DNA from: an uncultured Bacilli bacterium
GTDB taxonomy: Bacteria; Bacillota_I; Bacilli_A; RF39; UBA660
Length of the DNA: 64,000 nucleotides
NCBI GenBank assembly: GCA_944358445.1
Contig: CALVRC010000002.1
Coordinates: forward strand, 44,650 to 108,649
Direction of reading: 5' to 3'
Below are positions 17,464 to 25,190 of this stretch, piece by piece. Under the pieces are notes generated by a model. That model searched no databases, was not told the origin of the DNA, and worked only from the letters and a program-made list of their open reading frames with translations. How positions within the stretch are numbered: the first letter of the stretch is position 1; every line of letters begins with the position of its first letter. The position numbers and the translations under genes were made by a program.

Positions 17464-18321
17464 AATTAACATTTCTGTTTTATATATTTTGTCTATCATT
17501 TTACTAACTACTTTACAGTTTTGATATTCTGAATTTTTTAAGTTGATTAAATCTGGTTGAGAAATTAAAATAAATAGCAATTCTCTTTCATCTTTCATCA
17601 GGGGATATTGATTTTCATATTCATGAAGAATTGTTTCAAAGTCAAAGTCTAAAGCATGAGTTTGATACAGTTTGTATATGTCAAATACAGGGCTTCCAAC
17701 TTTAGATTTATCCCAGCTGACTAAATATGGTTCATCTGCTTCTAAAAAATGGTCTAGTTTTAAATTATTGTGAAGAATGACTCTACGTTCTTTTCTTTTT
17801 TCTTTTATGTGACTATGCCAATTTTCTAATCTTTTTTTATTTTCACTTATAGTATCATATATTTTAGTGATGTTTCGTGCTAGTAGCTGTTCACTTGGAC
17901 TCATATATACTTTAGATTCGATTAGTGTTATTAAGTCTGTGTAATATAAATATAGATAGTTTAAATTATTATCTAAATCTTCATAAATTTCCTCATAATA
18001 ATCTAAATCTATTTCTTTGTAATGTGTTGTTTTGCTATGGAGTAAAGCTGTTAGTTTTACTAAATCTAATATTTTTTGTTCTTTTGGAATATCTAAATCT
18101 TGAATATACGTGGTTAGTTGATATGGATCATCTTTTGCATTTAAAAAAAGAGGTAAATAATCAAAATTACGTGATTTTAAGTAATTTAAAATTTGTTTGT
18201 TTAGTTTTCCCTCTTTATAAATATATTTTCCATCTGTAGTTTCGATTATAGTTACTTTACCTTTTTTCTTGTATCCTCTAGCAGTAATGCCTTTACTTTT
18301 TAATATTTCATTTATCTTCAT
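17431..18321 (-). CDS. Spore-coat-associated kinase-like protein (YsxE/CotS family)
   Basis: 296 residues. Aminoglycoside-phosphotransferase/choline-kinase-like fold: N-lobe TVIIETTDGKYIYKEGKL, catalytic-loop region VILHNNLKLDHFLEADEPYLVSWDKSKVGSPVFDIYKLY. The HxD motif reads H-N-N, so the usual catalytic Asp is replaced, while the metal-binding Asp of the DFG-like position appears as WDKS. In Bacillus subtilis ysxE neighbours spoVID, exactly as here (14-base overlap). Such proteins sit in the spore coat; activity is doubtful. Confidence 0.82.
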   Translation of the reverse strand: MKINEILKSKGITARGYKKKGKVTIIETTDGKYIYKEGKLNKQILNYLKSRNFDYLPLFLNAKDDPYQLTTYIQDLDIPKEQKILDLVKLTALLHSKTTHYKEIDLDYYEEIYEDLDNNLNYLYLYYTDLITLIESKVYMSPSEQLLARNITKIYDTISENKKRLENWHSHIKEKRKERRVILHNNLKLDHFLEADEPYLVSWDKSKVGSPVFDIYKLYQTHALDFDFETILHEYENQYPLMKDERELLFILISQPDLINLKNSEYQNCKVVSKMIDKIYKTEMLISPKESKDRAK

Positions 18322-18964
18322 GAGATGGAATAATTAATTTATCTCCTATTTTTAATTCTGATAAATCATTATATGCTTCTAAATCTTCTCTATTTACATT
18401 ATACTCACTAGATATTGACTCTATAGTGTCATTTTCGGTAACAATGTGTACTTTATAAACAGCATATCTTTCATTTTCATCTAAGTCTTCAAAAATTGAT
18501 TTAACATTTGTCTCTTCATTTACCTCTATTTCATTATTTTCTACACTTACTGTTTGGGTTTGATTTTCTACTTCACGGGTTTCTTCTAAGGTTTCTATTT
18601 CATCAGTCAAGGTATTTTCCTCCTTTTCTTCTCTTGGCTTTTCTTCTAGGCCATCTAAAACAACTTCTATACTAACCGATAATATTTCGTTATTTGTGAC
18701 TTCATAGTAAAAGTCATTTATATCCACATCAATATTTTTTGTATCATATTTTTTATCTACACTGATATCGAATGGTAATTTATATTCAAATGGATCTACA
18801 TTTAAACTTGCCTCAGTCATTTTATATGTTCCACTTATAATAAATTCACCTGAGACTATGTTTTCCTCTTGGAGTTTTAAGGTGTGCTCCAACGAGATAC
18901 TACTTATTTCTGCAATATTATTATCAAAGGAAATATCTTTTTTAAAAGGTACTATTTTTTTCAT
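18308..18964 (-). CDS. SpoVID-like spore coat morphogenesis protein with LysM domain
   Basis: 218 residues. N-terminal ~105 residues resemble the SpoVID N-terminal beta domain (FIISGTYKMTEASLNVDPFEYKLPFDISV). An acidic Glu-rich linker (~108-160) follows, then a C-terminal LysM domain (~168-215, HIVTENDTIESISSEYNVNREDLEAYNDLSELKIGD split by family positions). SpoVID organises coat encasement of the forespore. Shorter than the Bacillus protein (~575 aa) mainly through a reduced linker. Adjacent YsxE-like gene supports the assignment. Start follows GGAGGAGAG. Confidence 0.82.
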   Translation of the reverse strand: MKKIVPFKKDISFDNNIAEISSISLEHTLKLQEENIVSGEFIISGTYKMTEASLNVDPFEYKLPFDISVDKKYDTKNIDVDINDFYYEVTNNEILSVSIEVVLDGLEEKPREEKEENTLTDEIETLEETREVENQTQTVSVENNEIEVNEETNVKSIFEDLDENERYAVYKVHIVTENDTIESISSEYNVNREDLEAYNDLSELKIGDKLIIPSHEDK

Positions 18965-19007
18965 TTTTTACTCTCCTCCTATATAAATATATGAATATAT
19001 ATTTTTT

Positions 19008-19598
19008 TTAGAATAATTTTTCATATATCTTACTGGCATTGTCAAAATTAGCTTTATTCCAAATATTTTCAATATATTTATTTCTTTCGTTTCTATATTT
19101 TAAATAGTAAGCGTGTTCCCAAAGGTCTACTGTAAATAAAGGTGTTAGATCATATGAAAGTGGTGTTTCTTGGTTTGGAAGGTTTATGATTGTTAGATTT
19201 CCATTATTATCGGAAACTAAGAAAGTGTATCCGGAACCTACTAAATTTTTTGATTTGTTTATAAATATTTTTTTAAAGTTTTCAAAACTTCCATAATCAT
19301 TATTTATTTTATTTAGTAGTTTTCCTTTAGGTAGTCCTGGAGTTTCATTTAAACTTTGCCAGTATAAGTTATGGTTTAATATGCCTCCTGCATTATATAA
19401 AATTTGACCTCTATCTTTTAATGGAAATTCATTTATTCTTTTTGGGATTTGTTCTAAAGGAATTGTTGATATTGTGAGTTTGTTTAAGTTTTCAGCATAT
19501 TTTTTATGATGTTTATTATAATGAATATTTACTGTTTCTTCATCTATTACTGGCTCTAGAGCATTATATGAATATAGGAGTGTATTTACTTTATACAT
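19008..19598 (-). CDS. sodA: Superoxide dismutase [Fe/Mn]
   Basis: 196 residues. Metal ligands of Fe/Mn SOD are all visible: His in NIHYNKHHKKY, His in ILNHNLYW, and Asp/His in VDLWEHAYYLKY. It dismutates superoxide in the cytosol. It stands between parC and the coat genes with its own GGAGGCGAT ribosome binding site and a TATAAT upstream. In Bacillus SodA also contributes to coat cross-linking, so the position beside coat genes may matter (inference). Whether iron or manganese is used cannot be read off. Confidence 0.95.
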   Translation of the reverse strand: MYKVNTLLYSYNALEPVIDEETVNIHYNKHHKKYAENLNKLTISTIPLEQIPKRINEFPLKDRGQILYNAGGILNHNLYWQSLNETPGLPKGKLLNKINNDYGSFENFKKIFINKSKNLVGSGYTFLVSDNNGNLTIINLPNQETPLSYDLTPLFTVDLWEHAYYLKYRNERNKYIENIWNKANFDNASKIYEKLF

Positions 19599-19633
19599 GT
19601 TATCGCCTCCTTTTAATTATATTAATTAAACCG

Positions 19634-19661
19634 CTAAAAAAGACAGTTAAAACTGTCTTAT
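19634..19661 (-). terminator. Rho-independent terminator of parE-parC
   Basis: On the minus strand AAGACAGTT and AACTGTCTT pair around a short loop and are followed by a T-run, just after the parC stop. Confidence 0.85.
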
Positions 19662-22195
19662 TTGTCAAAATCATCTAAAAAGTCATCTATAGTTAGTATT
19701 TGTTTATCTATTTGATCTAATGTTATTTGTTTTTCTTCTGAAGATTCTTCTATCTCTTCATTATTTTCAGCACCGTTTTCTAAGTCTTTAGATGTTAATA
19801 ATTCAGTGTTTATAAACACTTTTTTTATTTTGTCTTTAATAATAGTAGAACCCGTTTGATATCTATCACATATTGGAAATTCAGAGGTTTTATGATAAGT
19901 TATTTCATTTGTTAAAATACCAATTTCTTTTTTGTGGTTGATAACTGATGCATATATTAATTTATAAGGATTAGTTTTTACATCTCTTATAGCAAGTAAT
20001 CCTTTTCTAGCTCTTGAACTAATATCAAATTCATCTATTTTAACTCTTTTTCCTGTTCCTTTATCAGTTATAAATAAAGCATAATCAGCTTGGTTAAATG
20101 AATGTCCACTTATTACATAATCATCTTTTAGATTTATTGCTTTAACACCACTACCTCTTAGACCTGTTAATGGAATTTCTTCTGTTTTATATCTAAGTGC
20201 GAGTCCATTATGAGTAGTTACAAATACTTCACTCTTAGCTTTAACAATAGATACGACTTTATCTTTTGGCTTTAATTTCATCAAAGTTACAGGTTTAGTG
20301 TATCTTTGTACTTTTAAATCATTAATGTTAGTTTGTTTAACCATGCCATTTTTAGTAAATGACAAGAAGTTTACATTTTCTTTAAAATCTTTGGTTAAGA
20401 AAGAATAGATAATATCTTCATCACTACTAATTTTAATTATATTACTAATATGTTTTCCCATATCTTTCCATTTTAAATCTGGTAGTTCGTAAACTGGAAC
20501 GTATAGGAAATTTCCGAGTGATGTAAATAATAATAAAGTGTCCATGGTGTTTGCTTCATAAATGGCTGTTTTAAAGTCTTTGTCTTTTAATCCTGTTTCA
20601 TCATTATTTGATGCGGTATAACTTCTTAAAGACACTCTTTTTACATAGCCTTCATTTGTTAAAACAACAATGCAATCTTCCTTTTGTATTAGTGATGTTG
20701 CACTGATTTTTATTTCAGTTACTTCATCTTTAATTTCTGTTTTACGAGGAGTAGCATACTCTTTTTTTATCATTTTTAGTTCTGTTTTCATGACATGTTT
20801 TAATGCTTCTTCATTTTCTAGAATTCCCGTCCATATAGCTATTTCTTTTTTCTTTTCTTCCATTTCTTTTTCAAGTTCAGTAACATCTGTATTTGTTAAT
20901 TTATAAAGTTGTAAATTAACAATAGCTTCTGCTTGAGGTTTAGTGAAATCAAATTCTGTTTGTAAATTTTCTATAGCATTGGCTTTATTTTTAGAGGCTC
21001 TGATTACTTTAATTACTTCATCTAATATTGATAACGCTTTAATTAAACCTTCTAAAATATGCATTCTAGCTTTTGCTAATTTTAAGTCGAATTCTGTTCT
21101 TCTTGTAATTACTTCTTTTTGATGAGCAATATAGGCATCTAATATTTCTAATATACCTAGAACCATTGGTCTACGGTTTACAATAGCGACCATATTATAG
21201 TTATATGAAATCATCATATCAGTGTTTTTTAGTAAATAGTTAATAATTAATTCTTCGTTAGCATCTTTCTTTAAATCTATTGCTATTTGAAGTCCATTTC
21301 TATCTGTTTCATCTCTTACTTCAGAAATGCCATCAATTTTCTTTTCAATTCTTATTTCGTCAATTTTTTTAACTAAAGCGGCTTTATTTACTTCATAAGG
21401 TATTTCAGAGATAATTATTTGCCGTTTTGATTTTGATCCAGTTATTTCATATTTACATCTAACATTGATTTTCCCTTTACCAGTAGCGAAGGCATCTTTA
21501 ATTCCTTTTAATCCTTCAGCAACTCCACCAGTTGGAAAGTCTGGGCCTTTGACAATATCTAATATACTATCTAATCTACAATTTGGGCTATCAATTCTTT
21601 TTATTGTAGCATCAATTATTTCTCCTAGATTATGTGGTGGTATATTAGTGGCATATCCTGCTGATATACCGGTTGCGCCATTAACTAAAAGATTTGGAAA
21701 TTTTGCTGGTAAAACAGTTGGTTCTAATAGTGTATCATCGTAGTTTAAACTCATTAAAACGGTATCTTTATTAATATCTTTTAAAAGTTCACCAGCGACT
21801 TTTGAAAGTCTTGCTTCAGTATAACGCATGGCAGCGGCTCCATCTCCATCCATAGAACCATTATTACCTTGCATTTCAATATAACATAAGTTATTTTTCC
21901 ACCACTGGCTCATTCTAACCATGGCATCATAGATACTTGAATCACCGTGTGGATGGTAAAAACCCATAATATTTCCGACAGCTTTTGCTGATTTTTTTGT
22001 TGGCTTATCGTAGGTATTTCCATCTTTATACATACCATATAAAATTCTTCTTTGAACTGGTTTTAAACCATCTCTGACATCTGGTAAGGCTCTATCTTGA
22101 ATAATTGCTTTGGCATATCTACTAAAGCTATCACCCATGATATATTCTAATGAGTAATCATATATTTTCTTTACTGCTTCTTCCAATTTTCTCAC
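19658..22195 (-). CDS. parC: DNA topoisomerase IV subunit A
   Basis: 845 residues. Breakage-reunion domain with catalytic Tyr in AAAMRYTEARLS, QRRILYGM, and the QPhGD-like YHPHGDSSIYDAMVRM quinolone-determining region. The C-terminal half has beta-propeller repeats (ITDKGTGKRVKIDEFDISSRARKGLLAI). The GyrA-box heptapeptide QRRGGKG was not seen, favouring ParC over GyrA. It decatenates daughter chromosomes with ParE. The start follows the parE stop directly, so they form an operon. An extended acidic C-terminal tail is present. Confidence 0.93.
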   Translation of the reverse strand: MRKLEEAVKKIYDYSLEYIMGDSFSRYAKAIIQDRALPDVRDGLKPVQRRILYGMYKDGNTYDKPTKKSAKAVGNIMGFYHPHGDSSIYDAMVRMSQWWKNNLCYIEMQGNNGSMDGDGAAAMRYTEARLSKVAGELLKDINKDTVLMSLNYDDTLLEPTVLPAKFPNLLVNGATGISAGYATNIPPHNLGEIIDATIKRIDSPNCRLDSILDIVKGPDFPTGGVAEGLKGIKDAFATGKGKINVRCKYEITGSKSKRQIIISEIPYEVNKAALVKKIDEIRIEKKIDGISEVRDETDRNGLQIAIDLKKDANEELIINYLLKNTDMMISYNYNMVAIVNRRPMVLGILEILDAYIAHQKEVITRRTEFDLKLAKARMHILEGLIKALSILDEVIKVIRASKNKANAIENLQTEFDFTKPQAEAIVNLQLYKLTNTDVTELEKEMEEKKKEIAIWTGILENEEALKHVMKTELKMIKKEYATPRKTEIKDEVTEIKISATSLIQKEDCIVVLTNEGYVKRVSLRSYTASNNDETGLKDKDFKTAIYEANTMDTLLLFTSLGNFLYVPVYELPDLKWKDMGKHISNIIKISSDEDIIYSFLTKDFKENVNFLSFTKNGMVKQTNINDLKVQRYTKPVTLMKLKPKDKVVSIVKAKSEVFVTTHNGLALRYKTEEIPLTGLRGSGVKAINLKDDYVISGHSFNQADYALFITDKGTGKRVKIDEFDISSRARKGLLAIRDVKTNPYKLIYASVINHKKEIGILTNEITYHKTSEFPICDRYQTGSTIIKDKIKKVFINTELLTSKDLENGAENNEEIEESSEEKQITLDQIDKQILTIDDFLDDFDK

Positions 22196-24103
22196 CTACT
22201 TTGCATAATTGTCTTCTAGGGTAAATTCGATGTTTTCTTCTATCCACTGTTTTCTTGGTTCAACATTATCTCCCATTAATACGCTTACTCTTCTTTCTGC
22301 TAGAGCGGCGTCTGTGAGGTTTACTTTGATTAGACTTCTTTTAGATGGGTCCATGGTTGTTTCCCATAACTGTTCGGCGTTCATTTCACCTAAACCTTTA
22401 TATCTTTGTTTTTCTAATTTTAATTTATTATTTTTTCTAATTTCTTCGGCCCCTTCATCATCCCAGGCATAACCATATATTTTGTTGCCATTTTTTAAGG
22501 CATATAAAGGTGGCATAGCAATATATAAATGGCCATTTTCTATTAATGGTTTCATGAATCTATAAAAGAATGTTAATAGTAATATGGCAATATGGGCTCC
22601 ATCATCATCGGCATCGGTCATGATTATTACTTTATCATAGTTACAATCTTCAATTTTAAAATCACTACCTATTCCAGCTCCAATTGTTTGAATCATCGTA
22701 TTTATTTCGTTGTTTGCTAAAACGTCGGTTAAAGAAGCTTTTTCTGTGTTTATTACTTTACCTCTTAATGGTAATATTGCTTGGAATTTTCTATCTCTAC
22801 CTTGTTTTGCTGAACCTCCAGCTGAATCTCCTTCTACTAAGAATAATTCGTTTATTTTTGGATTTTTTGTTTGGGCTGGAGTGAATTTATCACTGATAGA
22901 TTTTTCTTTTCTATTTTTACCTTTACCATTTCTAGCTTCATCTCTAGCTTTTCTAGCTGCTTCTCTAACTTGTTTTGATTTAACCATTTTTTCTAATATT
23001 TTTGTGGCTATTTCTTTATTTTCTTCTAAGAAGAATTGAAGGTGCTCGGTTGTAACACTATCAACTGCTGTTCTGGCAGCTGGTGAGCCTAATTTTCCTT
23101 TTGTTTGTCCTTCAAATTGTAATAGTTTTTCTGGGATTTGTAAGCTTATAATGGCTGTTAGTCCTTCTCTTGTATCTGGTCCTTCGAAGTTTTTATCTTT
23201 TTGCTTTAAATAGCCATTATTTCTAGCATAATCATTAAATACTCTTGTTAAGGCTGTTTTGAATCCGACTTCATGGGTACCACCATCTGATGTTTTAACA
23301 TTATTGACAAAGGATATTATATTTTCAGAATAACTTTCAGTATATTGGAAAGCAACTTCTACATTGATGCCATCTTTGACTCCTTTAAAGTCATACGGCT
23401 TGTGAAGTACTTTTTTATCTGTGTTTAGGTATTCGGCAAATGAATTTAAACCTTTTTCATAATGGTATGATTCTTTTCTTTCTGTATTTTCATCATATAT
23501 TTCTATAGTTATATTTTTAAGTAAGAAGGCACTTTCTTGCATTCTTTCACATATTGTGGAGAAAGAAAATGTCGTAGTAGAAAAAATTTCTTCATCTGGC
23601 ATGAATCTAACTTTAACACCAGTTTTATTTGTTTTACCTATTTTCTTTAATGATTTATCTAGGTGTCCACCATTTTTAAAACTTATAAAGTATTCAGCAC
23701 CATCTCTTTTTATGGTTACTTCCATCCATTTGCTTAAAGCATTAACAACGGATGCTCCTACACCATGAAGACCACCAGAAACTTTATATCCTGATGTTTC
23801 AAATTTACCACCGGCATGAAGTACTGTGTAAATAACTTCTGGAGTTGATTTTCCACTTTCATGAAGGCCAGTTGGAATTCCTCTACCAAAATCTTCAACA
23901 CTAACGCTTCCATCTTTATGAATAGTAATGTTTATTTTATCACCATAACCATTGATGGCTTCGTCAATACTATTATCTACGATTTCCCATACTAGATGGT
24001 GAAGTCCTCTTTTGTCAGTTGAGCCAATATACATACCTGGTCTTTTTCTTACAGCTTCCAAGCCTTCTAATATTTTTATTGAGTGTTCATCATATTTTGC
24101 CAT
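22196..24103 (-). CDS. parE: DNA topoisomerase IV subunit B
   Basis: 635 residues from the ATG behind GGTGATG; an earlier in-frame ATG 15 codons upstream lacks a site. GHKL ATPase domain (EIVDNSIDEAINGYG, GGLHGVGASVVNALS), transducer, then TOPRIM domain (FLVEGDSAGGSAKQGRDRKFQAILPLRGK, IIMTDADDDGAHI). The N-terminus KYDEHSIKILEGLEAVRKRPGMYIGS split across family positions is typical. Supplies ATP-driven strand passage to ParC encoded next. Confidence 0.94.
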   Translation of the reverse strand: MAKYDEHSIKILEGLEAVRKRPGMYIGSTDKRGLHHLVWEIVDNSIDEAINGYGDKINITIHKDGSVSVEDFGRGIPTGLHESGKSTPEVIYTVLHAGGKFETSGYKVSGGLHGVGASVVNALSKWMEVTIKRDGAEYFISFKNGGHLDKSLKKIGKTNKTGVKVRFMPDEEIFSTTTFSFSTICERMQESAFLLKNITIEIYDENTERKESYHYEKGLNSFAEYLNTDKKVLHKPYDFKGVKDGINVEVAFQYTESYSENIISFVNNVKTSDGGTHEVGFKTALTRVFNDYARNNGYLKQKDKNFEGPDTREGLTAIISLQIPEKLLQFEGQTKGKLGSPAARTAVDSVTTEHLQFFLEENKEIATKILEKMVKSKQVREAARKARDEARNGKGKNRKEKSISDKFTPAQTKNPKINELFLVEGDSAGGSAKQGRDRKFQAILPLRGKVINTEKASLTDVLANNEINTMIQTIGAGIGSDFKIEDCNYDKVIIMTDADDDGAHIAILLLTFFYRFMKPLIENGHLYIAMPPLYALKNGNKIYGYAWDDEGAEEIRKNNKLKLEKQRYKGLGEMNAEQLWETTMDPSKRSLIKVNLTDAALAERRVSVLMGDNVEPRKQWIEENIEFTLEDNYAK

Positions 24104-24217
24104 ATCATCACCATATAGAATTATAACAGAAAAACCTTTAAAAAACAAATGAAAACGTAAAATTATGTGAAGTAAATGGGTACTTATGTTTTGTTTTTTT
24201 AGCGGTTTGTCACGTAC

Positions 24218-24246
24218 TTGATATGAACTTAATTTTGTGTTATTAT
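24218..24246 (+). promoter_or_regulatory. Promoter of antisense RNA 1
   Basis: TTGATA, a 17-base spacer and TATTAT. The segment from the -35 through the start hairpin is nearly identical in module 2. Confidence 0.75.
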
Positions 24247-24252
24247 GTATAT

Positions 24253-24385
24253 AGATGAGAGAAATCTCATATTATAAAAAAGGGAACATTCAGTTTTTGC
24301 TTGTTGAATGTCTACCCAGAAATTTGCCCAAGGGCACTCATTGATAGACACTCTTTTCAATGCTGATTAGAGTGTCAGTTTTTTA
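24253..24385 (+). ncRNA. Putative antitoxin antisense RNA 1
   Basis: Predicted from promoter to terminator. It would begin with a 6-bp hairpin (ATGAGA, GAAA loop, TCTCAT at 24255-24270), a likely 5' stabiliser, and end at GACACTCT/AGAGTGTC (24347-24376) plus a T-run. It runs opposite to the toxin mRNA and covers its 3' untranslated region and last codons. It also contains TAGACACTC, repeated at 24501-24509 in the region giving the toxin 5' leader, so a second antisense contact is possible, as in the Fst par locus. Confidence 0.65.
24347..24384 (+). terminator. Terminator of antisense RNA 1
   Basis: GACACTCT and AGAGTGTC pair around 14 bases and are followed by AGTTTTTT. Confidence 0.8.
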
Positions 24386-24467
24386 TAACAATTATTAAAA
24401 AAATAATTAGAAATAAAACGATAGAAATGAGTTTTAAAAACTTTAAAATAAAAGTTTTTGTCTTCAT
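24375..24467 (-). CDS. Putative type I toxin peptide 1 (30 aa, hydrophobic)
   Basis: Thirty residues: a basic N-terminus (MKTKTFILKFLK) and one hydrophobic span of Ile/Leu/Val/Phe ending in IKN. The ribosome binding site GAGAGGAGG is strong, and a TTGTAT-N17-TATAAT promoter lies at 24533-24561. The mRNA leader is about 60 bases. Size, single membrane span, positive N-terminus and convergent antisense RNA fit membrane-acting type I toxins (TxpA, Fst, Hok class) by architecture; no sequence family is recognised. The first ten residues are identical to peptide 2. Confidence 0.7.
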   Translation of the reverse strand: MKTKTFILKFLKLISIVLFLIIFLIIVIKN

Positions 24468-24532
24468 TTTTATCAGACCTCCTCTCTATAAGAGATTCGG
24501 TAGACACTCAACAACTGATATTCCCCATATAA

Positions 24533-24561
24533 ATTATATAATATAACGAATAGTTATACAA
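24533..24561 (-). promoter_or_regulatory. Promoter of toxin-like peptide 1
   Basis: On the minus strand TTGTAT, 17 bases, TATAAT. The same hexamers and a spacer differing at one base occur at 25138-25166. Confidence 0.75.
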
Positions 24562-24600
24562 GCGAACATTCAAATGTTTGAACGTTTTTTATTAGCACTT

Positions 24601-24832
24601 ACCTATTGTTACCTATAAGACATTACTTTCTAAAAACTTGTAGTATTGGCTTGCAATGTTATCTAATTTTGGCCCCACATATATTTGTCTTATATTTGAA
24701 TATAATATTATCAATTTATTATCGATTTTTAAAAGCTATATTTTAATTAGTGAATTTTGTCTTTCTATAATATATACAACCTTCTAATAAAATTTCCTTT
24801 TATTATTTAAAAATTCTTCTATTTTAAGCTTT
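24601..24832. other. AT-rich spacer between the two modules
   Basis: No gene or structured element was recognised. TTCAAATGTTTGAA followed by CGTTTTTT at the left edge could be a weak terminator on the plus strand. Confidence 0.4.
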
Positions 24833-24841
24833 TGAACATAC

Positions 24842-24870
24842 TTGATATGAACTTAATTTTGTGTTATGAT
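24842..24870 (+). promoter_or_regulatory. Promoter of antisense RNA 2
   Basis: TTGATA, a 17-base spacer identical to copy 1, and TATGAT. Confidence 0.72.
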
Positions 24871-24876
24871 GTATAT

Positions 24877-24990
24877 AGATGAGAGAAGTCTCATATAATA
24901 AAAAAGAGGAACATTTAGTTCGCAAGTGAATGTCGCCTCTAAAATAAATCGATTTGACACTCAATCACTGATGATGAGTGTCTATTTTTG
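24877..24990 (+). ncRNA. Putative antitoxin antisense RNA 2
   Basis: Would start at the hairpin ATGAGA-GAAG-TCTCAT (24879-24894) and end at the GACACTCA/TGAGTGTC stem (24956-24982) with a following T-run. It overlaps the 3' untranslated region and the stop codon of the toxin-like peptide 2 on the other strand. Confidence 0.63.
24956..24989 (+). terminator. Terminator of antisense RNA 2
   Basis: GACACTCA and TGAGTGTC pair across 11 bases, followed by TATTTTTG. Confidence 0.78.
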
Positions 24991-25074
24991 TATTGCTAGA
25001 ACCAATAAGGTAGAAAGTAGCAAAATGATACAAATGAGGTTTAAAAACTTTAAAATAAAAGTTTTTGTTTTCAT
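24982..25074 (-). CDS. Putative type I toxin peptide 2 (30 aa, hydrophobic)
   Basis: Thirty residues. It starts with the same ten residues as peptide 1 (MKTKTFILKF), then a diverged hydrophobic span (LNLICIILLLSTLLVLAI) and QK at the end. Ribosome binding site AGAGAGGAGG; promoter TTGTAT-N17-TATAAT at 25138-25166. Conservation of the coding start and control signals, with drift of the membrane span, indicates selection on the module rather than chance. Same interpretation as peptide 1. Confidence 0.7.
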   Translation of the reverse strand: MKTKTFILKFLNLICIILLLSTLLVLAIQK

Positions 25075-25137
25075 TAATATCTACCTCCTCTCTATATAGA
25101 TTGGAGGACGACACTCACATTAAATGTTCCTAATAAA

Positions 25138-25166
25138 ATTATACAATATAACGAATAGTTATACAA
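25138..25166 (-). promoter_or_regulatory. Promoter of toxin-like peptide 2
   Basis: On the minus strand TTGTAT, a 17-base spacer and TATAAT. Confidence 0.75.
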
Positions 25167-25190
25167 TCGAACAAACAAATATTTGCTTGT

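Larger units (their letters stand above)
24209..24600. repeat. Tandem module copy 1 (toxin-antitoxin-like unit)
   Basis: This unit matches the unit at 24833-25200 over the antisense promoter, the 5' hairpin, the peptide coding start and the toxin promoter (identical TTGTAT and TATAAT with nearly identical spacers). The pair arose by duplication with divergence of the 3' half of the peptide. Confidence 0.8.
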
